DNA of 21,958 nucleotides from CBFDBF01 sp050295355 (GTDB lineage Bacteria > Pseudomonadota > Gammaproteobacteria > Chromatiales > Chromatiaceae). The translations under genes were made by a program, and so were the position numbers. Where the stretch lies: positions 1-21,958 of the forward strand of contig JBNKPL010000037.1 of the NCBI GenBank assembly GCA_050295355.1. Reading direction: 5' to 3'. Position 1 is the first letter of the stretch, and each line of letters starts with the position of its first letter. Under the pieces are notes generated by a model, which was given only the letters and a program-made list of their open reading frames with translations, had not been told where the DNA came from and searched no databases. This document shows, piece after piece, positions 8,750 to 14,864 of the stretch.

Positions 8750-10141
8750 TTATGGCTTGGCGGCGAGGTCATCCTCTTCCATGCCGTAGCGCTTAAGCTT
8801 TCGCCACAGCGACACACGGTCGATCCCAAGCACCTTGGCGGCCCGGGTCCGGTTCTGTCCGCAACGCTCCAGCACATAACGGATATAGTCGATTTCCCGC
8901 TCCTCCAGGGTTGGCAGCCGTCCCCCTTTTTCACGAATCACATGTACGGTGTTTTCCACCAGGGCCGGGGGCAGATTGGCCACCGTCAGTTGTTTGCCCT
9001 GCGCCAGGGTGACGCCGCGCTCTATGAGGTTTTCCAGTTCGCGGATATTTCCCGGGTAGTCATACTCCGCCAGCGTGGCCATCGCCTCCGGGTCGATATC
9101 CTCCACCGCGCGCCCAATGCGTGCCGCATGTTTGCGCAGAAAGTAGAACGCCAGCAGCGGGATGTCGTCGCGGCGCTCGGCCAGGGCGGGAAGATGCAGG
9201 TTTACCACATCGAGCCGGTAGAAGAGGTCCTCCCGGAAGCGGCCGGCGGCCACTTCGGCGCGCAGGTCGCGATGGGTCGCGGTGATGAGGCGCACATCCA
9301 CCGGGACGGACTGCGTCGCGCCCAGACGCCGCACCTCCCGCTCCTGCACCACACGCAGCAGTTTTACCTGCATGCCGAGCGACATCTCGGCGATCTCATC
9401 CAGAAACAGGGTGCCGCCGGCCGCCGCTTCAATCAGCCCGGCGCGGGACTCAGTGGCCCCGGTATAGGCCCCCTTCTCATGACCGAACAGCTCATTACCC
9501 AGCAGGTCTTCCTGCAGGGCGCCGCAGTTGATGGCCTGAAAGCTTTTCGTATTGCGGTTGCTGTTGGCATGAATGAAACGGGCGATCAACTCCTTGCCCG
9601 TGCCGCTCTCGCCTGTGATCAGGATATTGGTGTCCGTGGGGGCGATCTGCCGCGCCATCTCCAGCAGGCGTTGCATGACCGCGTTCTGGGTGATCACGGC
9701 AGGGCCGTTGCCGCCGGTCTGTAACTGTTCCCTCAGGCTGCGGTTTTCGCGTTTTAGCGTGACCAGTTCCAGGGCGTTACGCACCACCTCGCGCACCTCA
9801 TCCAGTCGGAACGGCTTGGCGATGTAATGGAAGGCGCCCGCCTTCATGGCCGCTACGGCGGAATCCAGTGTGGCATAGCCGGTAATCACGATCACGGCGG
9901 TTTCCGGGTCCAGCTCCTTGCTCCGGCGCAGTACGGCCATGCCGTCCACCTTCTCCATCTGCAGATCGGTGAGGATGACATCGAAGTGGGTTTTCTCCAG
10001 CGCCTCGATGGCGCCCATGCCGGTGGTGCGGGTGGTGACCTCATGCCCCAGCTTGCGAAACACATGGGCCAGGTTCTCCACCGCGGTGGCTTCGTCATCC
10101 ACGATGAGAATACGCCCGGTGTGCGGTGCGGCTTCACTCAT
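8750..10141 (-). CDS. NtrC-family sigma-54-dependent response regulator
   Basis: 463 residues when started at ATG 10141. This start is chosen because GGGGAGA lies just upstream and it overlaps the kinase stop as ATGAGTGA; the 10 extra residues upstream are not conserved-looking. The receiver domain (about 9-125) has Asp15-Asp16 and the phospho-acceptor Asp59 (LTDLQM), followed by the KPF lysine. The AAA+ sigma-54 interaction domain has GESGTGKE and the sigma-54 contact loop at residues 224-229, which reads GAYTGA (Tyr replaces the commoner Phe, a known variant). The C-terminus is a Fis-type helix-turn-helix (NRTRAAKVLGIDRVSLWRKLKRYG). It should activate -24/-12 promoters when phosphorylated by the neighbouring kinase. 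The -24/-12 promoter at 11802-11817 is the obvious target. Confidence 0.93.
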   Translation of the reverse strand: MSEAAPHTGRILIVDDEATAVENLAHVFRKLGHEVTTRTTGMGAIEALEKTHFDVILTDLQMEKVDGMAVLRRSKELDPETAVIVITGYATLDSAVAAMKAGAFHYIAKPFRLDEVREVVRNALELVTLKRENRSLREQLQTGGNGPAVITQNAVMQRLLEMARQIAPTDTNILITGESGTGKELIARFIHANSNRNTKSFQAINCGALQEDLLGNELFGHEKGAYTGATESRAGLIEAAAGGTLFLDEIAEMSLGMQVKLLRVVQEREVRRLGATQSVPVDVRLITATHRDLRAEVAAGRFREDLFYRLDVVNLHLPALAERRDDIPLLAFYFLRKHAARIGRAVEDIDPEAMATLAEYDYPGNIRELENLIERGVTLAQGKQLTVANLPPALVENTVHVIREKGGRLPTLEEREIDYIRYVLERCGQNRTRAAKVLGIDRVSLWRKLKRYGMEEDDLAAKP

Positions 10142-11627
10142 CGGCGCTCTCCCCGTCGGGCAGCAGCACAATCACCCGCACGCCCTCTCCCGGCGTTGAG
10201 GCGATGGCGAGGCAGCCGTCATGTTCACGCACAATCTCCTGCACGATAAAGAGTCCCAGGCCCACGCCCTGGCCCGGTTCGCTGGTGGTGAAGAAGGGAT
10301 CGAATATTTTACTCAGGTTCTCTTTCGGGATGCCCGGTCCGTCATCGGAGACCAGGATGCCGATGAATTTGCCTGTGTAATCGGTAATACAGTTCAGTTT
10401 GCCCGCCATTTCGGCGCCGGGCGGAATCAGGTTGGCGCCGCGGTCAAATATCCCGGCGCGGATAGTGACATGCACGCCCTCGCCCGCCGCATGCAGGGCA
10501 TTCTGAATCAGGTTGATGAACAGTTGCAGCATGCGCTGCTTATCCACCTCCAGCATCAGGTCGCCGGGCACCTCCACGGACAGCGTGGCCGCATACTGGC
10601 GCAGGGTTTTACGGATAATGGTCTGCGTTTCATCCAGGATATCCGCCAGCTTCAGGCGGTGCTTTTGAAAAACCCGTTGGCCGCCGAAATCCAACAGGGT
10701 GCGGACGATGTCACGGCCGCGTTCGGTCTCGCTGTCGATCTGGCGCAGCCAGGTGTTCAGCTGTTCCGGACTGGCCTCTTGCAGCTCTTCCATCAAAAGC
10801 TGGCAGGAGGAGGAGATGTTGGACAGGGGGTTATTCAATTCATGGGCCACTCCCGCGGCGAGGATGCCCAGGGAGGCCAGTTTCTCCGACTGCAGCATGC
10901 GCTTCTGGCGGATCTCCAGCTCCTTCAGCATGCGATTGAAGGCGCTGGTGAAGGTGATGAATTCGCGGTCGTCGGAGGGTGGCAGCAGGTGGCTGAAACG
11001 CCCTTCGGCGATGGGCATCAGTTTGGATTCCAGTTTTTTCAGCGGCCGGAGCACCACCCGCCGCAGTTGCCGGCCAACGAAGAGGATGGCGAAGCCGATC
11101 ATGAACAGCGACAGGAGCAGGAACCATTTGGACTCCTGCACCGCCGCCTCCAGGGTCTTGCGCTCCTGGGTCGCGATGGATTCGGCGGAGAGGTAGATCT
11201 GATGGCCAAGTTGTCTGATCTCTTGTTCCTGCCGCTGGCGGTTATCCACGGGTTGCCGGTTCCACTCCTGCAGATTGGCGCGGTAGTCCAGCAGGTGATT
11301 GAACATCCTCATGGTGTCGGGCCCCTGCACAATGGAGCCCAGAAACGCCTTGTGTTGTTGCAGGATATCCTGGGATCGCGCCGCATATTCGTCCGCCCGG
11401 GAGAGCGCCCCTTCATCGGCGTACAGAAACAGATTCTTCTCCTCCCGGCGCATCTCCAGAACCGTGTCCTTGAGATTGGAAACCACTTCGCCTTCCATGA
11501 CCTGGCGCCCGAGAAACAGCAGATCCGAAAAGGCGATTACGCCGAGCGCCATAATGCCCACCACCAGCACGATATAGGCGCTGGTGATTTTTCCCCGCAG
11601 GCTGGTCAGATCAAGCCATGGCTGCAT
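10134..11627 (-). CDS. Membrane sensor histidine kinase
   Basis: 497 residues from ATG 11627; a TTG four codons upstream (11639) is an alternative and neither has a strong ribosome binding site. TM1 (about 15-38) and TM2 (about 167-190) frame a 130-residue, mostly helical periplasmic sensor region with no recognised ligand fold. A HAMP segment and a HisKA domain with His262 in LAAGVAHELNNPLSNI follow. The HATPase has the N box (INLIQNALHAAG), the G1 box (DDGPGIP), the F box (FDPFFTT) and the G2 box (GQGVGLGLFIV). The stop overlaps the response regulator start by 8 bp, implying translational coupling. The signal is unknown; genetic context suggests the ligand or stress handled by the divergent transporter. 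Confidence 0.92.
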   Translation of the reverse strand: MQPWLDLTSLRGKITSAYIVLVVGIMALGVIAFSDLLFLGRQVMEGEVVSNLKDTVLEMRREEKNLFLYADEGALSRADEYAARSQDILQQHKAFLGSIVQGPDTMRMFNHLLDYRANLQEWNRQPVDNRQRQEQEIRQLGHQIYLSAESIATQERKTLEAAVQESKWFLLLSLFMIGFAILFVGRQLRRVVLRPLKKLESKLMPIAEGRFSHLLPPSDDREFITFTSAFNRMLKELEIRQKRMLQSEKLASLGILAAGVAHELNNPLSNISSSCQLLMEELQEASPEQLNTWLRQIDSETERGRDIVRTLLDFGGQRVFQKHRLKLADILDETQTIIRKTLRQYAATLSVEVPGDLMLEVDKQRMLQLFINLIQNALHAAGEGVHVTIRAGIFDRGANLIPPGAEMAGKLNCITDYTGKFIGILVSDDGPGIPKENLSKIFDPFFTTSEPGQGVGLGLFIVQEIVREHDGCLAIASTPGEGVRVIVLLPDGESADE

Positions 11628-11645
11628 AACAATTAGCAACAGTCC

Positions 11646-11660
11646 GTTTCATATTGAAAC
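11646..11660. repeat. Perfect palindrome just upstream of the kinase gene
   Basis: GTTTCA-TAT-TGAAAC, centred about 26 bp upstream of the kinase ATG and therefore within its leader or promoter. It may be an operator for the two-component operon. No regulator can be assigned from sequence. Confidence 0.5.
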
Positions 11661-11721
11661 AATAGTAGCAGGCTTTTCACCTCCGTGCGCCACAGGGGCT
11701 GGCGGTATTATCTGCACGACA

Positions 11722-11742
11722 GGCGTTGCGATATGCAACGCC
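11722..11742. promoter_or_regulatory. Likely upstream activator site for the sigma-54 promoter
   Basis: A perfect 8-bp inverted repeat, GGCGTTGC-N5-GCAACGCC, centred near 11732. That is about 96 bp upstream of the predicted start point of the -24/-12 promoter. This spacing and symmetry are typical for a dimeric NtrC-family activator with a Fis-type DNA-binding domain. The natural candidate is the response regulator encoded next door. Confidence 0.65.
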
Positions 11743-11801
11743 CCGTCCTGCGCGAGCTGTTATTCGTTCTGTAAAATCAATAGGTTATGAGCGCTCTGAT
11801 C

Positions 11802-11817
11802 TGGCACGGCTGCTGCA
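11802..11817 (+). promoter_or_regulatory. Sigma-54 (-24/-12) promoter for the Usp-transporter operon
   Basis: TGGCACGGCTGCTGCA closely matches the RpoN consensus, with the invariant GG (11803-11804) and GC (11815-11816) exactly 10 bp apart. Transcription is expected near 11828. This places the GGAG and ATG (11854) in the transcript and rules out the in-frame upstream start at 11827. Confidence 0.8.
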
Positions 11818-11853
11818 ATATATGAGATGAATTACTCCAGCGGAGCTAACACC

Positions 11854-12396
11854 ATGAAAAAAATCGGCGATGATCTGAAACGCATGTTGTCCGGTCTGGC
11901 CCATCAGCATGCGGGTGAATTTTTGCCCATGGGCGAAAAAATCAGAGCCTTCGGGCTTGGGGCGGGAGAAGGGAAGGAGTCCGGCCCGGTCCTGCGGCGG
12001 GTGTCCAAGCGGTCCGCCCCGCGGCGGGTGGCCCTGGTCTGTGACGGCAGCCTGCCGGGCGCCACGCTTGAGTTTGCCATTGACGCCGCCGCCCGCCAGG
12101 AAGCCGAACTCGATCTGCTGGTGCATGGCGCCGCGAGTACGGAAACCCTCTCCCTACAGGAGCAGCAGGTCCGAAATGCCGGTCTTGAGTGTCGGCGGAT
12201 GCAACTGGATGTAAACGCGGCTGACGCCATTGCGGACTACGCCCGCAGTAATCCGTCACTGGTTTTTCTGGTGGCCTCCACCGCCGACATGGCGGTGCGA
12301 AGGCTCACCGAAGAGCTGATTCCCGGCCGCGCCGAACGCTTTCCCGTTCCACTGGTGCTGATTGAGAACGGCGCCGCCGCCAGCGTGGCGGCGTAG
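11854..12396 (+). CDS. UspA-like protein lacking the ATP-binding motif
   Basis: 180 residues from ATG 11854, with GGAG a few bases upstream. The first 55 residues are a charged, probably helical extension (MKKIGDDLKRMLSGLAHQHAGEFL). A Usp-type alpha/beta domain follows, starting RRVALVCDGSLPGATLEFAIDAAARQEAELDLLVHG and ending VPLVLIENG. The GxxGx9G(S/T) nucleotide motif of ATP-binding Usp proteins is not visible, so it more likely belongs to the non-ATP-binding class. It lies 61 bp before the SLC13 transporter and appears to share the sigma-54 promoter. A regulatory or partner role for the transporter is an inference from context. Confidence 0.75.
   Translation: MKKIGDDLKRMLSGLAHQHAGEFLPMGEKIRAFGLGAGEGKESGPVLRRVSKRSAPRRVALVCDGSLPGATLEFAIDAAARQEAELDLLVHGAASTETLSLQEQQVRNAGLECRRMQLDVNAADAIADYARSNPSLVFLVASTADMAVRRLTEELIPGRAERFPVPLVLIENGAAASVAA
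12375..12393 (+). repeat. GC-rich hairpin at the 3' end of the Usp-like gene
   Basis: CGCCGCCA-gcg-TGGCGGCG is a perfect 8-bp stem with a 3-nt loop, spanning the last codons before the stop. No T-run follows, so it is not a classical terminator. It could stabilise the upstream part of the mRNA or set the ratio of the two proteins. Confidence 0.45.
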
Positions 12397-12457
12397 CGGA
12401 CCGGAAACGGGATCCGGCCAAACCTAACTATTACTACAACCCTATTGAAGTGACTGT

Positions 12458-14446
12458 ATGAACAAACTTGCAGATGAAGAGCAGACCATCACCAACCCTG
12501 GAATTATCACCCCCAAACAGCTGATTGCAGCAGCGCTATTTGCCGTCCTTGCCCTCTTTCTGGCCAGTGTGGTGCCCACGGTGGAGATCGCCTGGGTCTG
12601 CGCCATTCTGGTGTTGACCATCTACCTGTTTGCGTTCGAGGTGGTGGGCGTGGATGTGGCGGCCACCACGGTTATGGTGCTGCTGGGGCTGACCACTTTT
12701 CTCGCCCCCTATATGGGACTGGAGCAGGGGCTGGTGGACGAGCACCATCTGTTTGACGGTTTCTCATCCAATGCAGTGATCTCCATTATCGCGGTGATGA
12801 TTATCGGCGCCGGACTCGACAAGACCGGGCTCATGAGTAAGGTGGCGACCTTTATCCTGAATGTCGGGGGGACCACGGAGAAGCGCATTATCCCCATCGT
12901 CTCCGCCACCGTGGGTTTTATCTCCTCCTTTATGCAGAACGTGGGCGCGGCGGCGCTGTTCCTGCCGGTGGTGTCCCGCATCTCCGCCCGTTCCGGCCTG
13001 CCCATGTCCCGGCTGCTGATGCCCATGGGTTTCACCGCCATTCTCGGCGGCACCATGACCATGGTCGGCTCCAGCCCCCTCATCCTGCTGAACGATTTGA
13101 TCCTTACCTCCAACAAGGCGCTGCCGGCGGAGCAGCAGATGGAAACCTGGGGCCTGTTCTCCGTCACCCCCGTGGGCGTGGTGCTGGTTGCGACCGGCAT
13201 TCTCTATTTTGTTCTGGCCGGGCGGTATGTGTTGCCTAAGACCAAGAGCGAAAGCTCCACCACCGGGGTGGACGCCATGGAGTATTTTCAGTCTCTGTAC
13301 GGTATTCATCCCACCATGTCCGAGGTGGTGGTGCCGGATGATAGCGGCCTGACGGGAAGACTGCTCGGTGAGGTGGAGTCGGCCTACTGTCTGCGGGCGA
13401 TCGGTGTGAAATACAGTGGCGGGGAGAGCATGGTGGGTCCCGGCTCGGTGGCCTACGATACCGAGATCGTTGGCGGCATGGTGCTGGGTGTCCTCGGCTC
13501 ACCCGGCACGCTGCATCGCTTCATAGAAGAACATGGCCTGAAAAAACGTAAGGAACTGCGGAGTTTTTCCGAATCGCTCTCTTCACAGAAGGCGGGGGTC
13601 GCGGAAGTGGTGATTCCGCCCGGGTCGCAACTCATTGGCAAGAGCGCGCGCGAGGTCTGGCTGCGCAAGACCCATGGATTGGGGCTGATCGGCCTGCACC
13701 GCAACGGCGAAACCCTGCGCCAGGGCGATGACATCCGCAGTATGCCGTTTCGCGCCGGCGACACCCTGGTGGTCCACACCACCTGGGCGAACCTGGCGCG
13801 GCTGGAGTCGGACCGTAACTTTGTGGTGATCACCACGGAATATCCACGCGAAGAGGATCTGCGCCCGCATAAGGTGCTGCCGGCCGCGGTGTTCTTTGTG
13901 GTCGCCCTGGCCATGGTGCTGTTTACCGATATCCGCCTCTCCATCGCGCTGCTGACCGGGGCCATGGGCATGATCCTCACGGGAGTGCTGAATGTGGAGG
14001 AGGCCTACAAGGCGGTGAGCTGGAAGACGGTATTTCTGCTCGCCTCACTGATTCCGCTCGGTCTGGCGGTGGAGACCACCGGCACCGCGAAGTGGATCGC
14101 GGAACAGGTGCTGTCGGTGGTGGGGCATATGCCAATTTGGGTGATCCAGACGGCGGTGGCCGCGCTGGCCACCTTCTTTACCCTGGTGATGTCCAACGTG
14201 GGCGCCACCGTTCTGCTGGTGCCGCTGGCGGTCAATATTGCCATTGGCGCGGGCGGCAACCCGGCGGTGTTTGCGCTTACCGTAGCCATCGCCACCTCCA
14301 ACTCCTTTCTTATCCCCACCCATCAGGTGAATGCGCTGATCATGGGGCCGGCCGGTTATCGCGTACCCGATTTCATGCGCGCGGGTGGCATCATGACCGT
14401 GCTGTTCCTGGTGGTGATGATTGCCATGATGAGTCTGGTGTTTTAG
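12458..14446 (+). CDS. SLC13 / DASS-type anion transporter with two TrkA-C domains
   Basis: 662 residues. Members of this family import sulfate, dicarboxylates or related anions with sodium. Two membrane halves (about 15-270 and 470-662) enclose two soluble TrkA-C (RCK-C) domains at about 285-350 (EVVVPDDSGLTGRLLGEVE) and 380-450 (EVVIPPGSQLIGKSAREV ... FRAGDTLVVH). These are found in the larger bacterial members and usually bind a regulatory ligand. The paired substrate loops read QNVGAAALFLPVV and SNVGATVLLVPLAV in place of SNT. The gene ends FVMIAMMSLVF-like. The ribosome binding site is weak (GAAGTG). It is probably co-transcribed with the Usp-like gene. The substrate cannot be decided from sequence. 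Confidence 0.88.
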   Translation: MNKLADEEQTITNPGIITPKQLIAAALFAVLALFLASVVPTVEIAWVCAILVLTIYLFAFEVVGVDVAATTVMVLLGLTTFLAPYMGLEQGLVDEHHLFDGFSSNAVISIIAVMIIGAGLDKTGLMSKVATFILNVGGTTEKRIIPIVSATVGFISSFMQNVGAAALFLPVVSRISARSGLPMSRLLMPMGFTAILGGTMTMVGSSPLILLNDLILTSNKALPAEQQMETWGLFSVTPVGVVLVATGILYFVLAGRYVLPKTKSESSTTGVDAMEYFQSLYGIHPTMSEVVVPDDSGLTGRLLGEVESAYCLRAIGVKYSGGESMVGPGSVAYDTEIVGGMVLGVLGSPGTLHRFIEEHGLKKRKELRSFSESLSSQKAGVAEVVIPPGSQLIGKSAREVWLRKTHGLGLIGLHRNGETLRQGDDIRSMPFRAGDTLVVHTTWANLARLESDRNFVVITTEYPREEDLRPHKVLPAAVFFVVALAMVLFTDIRLSIALLTGAMGMILTGVLNVEEAYKAVSWKTVFLLASLIPLGLAVETTGTAKWIAEQVLSVVGHMPIWVIQTAVAALATFFTLVMSNVGATVLLVPLAVNIAIGAGGNPAVFALTVAIATSNSFLIPTHQVNALIMGPAGYRVPDFMRAGGIMTVLFLVVMIAMMSLVF

Positions 14447-14474
14447 AGCATCCCCAAGCCGCTTCCCGCGGCAT

Positions 14475-14508
14475 AAAAAAATCACTCCCCCAAACGAGGG
14501 GGAGTGAT
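14475..14508 (-). terminator. Rho-independent terminator for the DUF2892 gene
   Basis: A perfect 11-bp stem, ATCACTCCCCC (14481-14491) and GGGGGAGTGAT (14498-14508), with a 6-nt loop. On the minus strand it is followed directly by seven Ts (A-run at 14475-14481). It lies 34 bp beyond the DUF2892 stop. The + strand lacks a T-run, so termination of the transporter transcript here would be weaker. Confidence 0.9.
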
Positions 14509-14542
14509 GTGAAAGAGCGTATCCAGGCAGGGAACTGGGGTT

Positions 14543-14773
14543 TTAGGGGTTCGCTGCCCTGGCCTTTGATCCGCTCAGGGGTTTGCCAAACAGCGGGCCG
14601 ATGACGCAGATATTGAGGGCCCCGGTCAGTATCGGCAGCAGACCCACAGCGGCCAGAATCTGGCCACTTTGATCTCCAACCATTAAAAGTCCCCAGGCGA
14701 TAATGGCGCCGCCCGCCACGATGCGCAGGATGCGGCCGGCGGGGGATGCCATGAAACGGATGAATGCAGTCAT
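14543..14773 (-). CDS. DUF2892-family small inner membrane protein
   Basis: 76 residues with a short basic amphipathic start (MTAFIRFMASPAGRILRIVAG) and two hydrophobic helices. The second ends in LLPILTGALNICVIGPLFGKPLSG, the signature of the DUF2892 (YgaP-type membrane) family, which often accompanies rhodanese or sulfur-handling proteins. AGGAGAGC precedes the ATG. It is transcribed alone, divergent from the P-type ATPase and closed by its own terminator. Biochemical role unknown. Confidence 0.85.
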   Translation of the reverse strand: MTAFIRFMASPAGRILRIVAGGAIIAWGLLMVGDQSGQILAAVGLLPILTGALNICVIGPLFGKPLSGSKARAANP

Positions 14774-14837
14774 TGTTGCTCTCCTGAATATGAATATCGG
14801 GAGCGCTTAGGGTAGTGGCCGGTCCGGGGAGAGGTCA

Positions 14838-14851
14838 GTAACCAAAGTTAC
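14838..14851. repeat. Small palindrome upstream of the P-type ATPase gene
   Basis: GTAAC-CAAA-GTTAC in the 91-bp region between the DUF2892 and ATPase genes. It may be an operator, but arms of 5 bp can occur by chance. Confidence 0.3.
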
Positions 14852-14864
14852 ACACCGCCCGGTT

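Noticed and set aside
14481..14508. The hairpin as terminator of the SLC13 gene.
   Set aside because: The T-run is only on the minus strand, so it is assigned to the DUF2892 gene; any effect on the + strand would be secondary.
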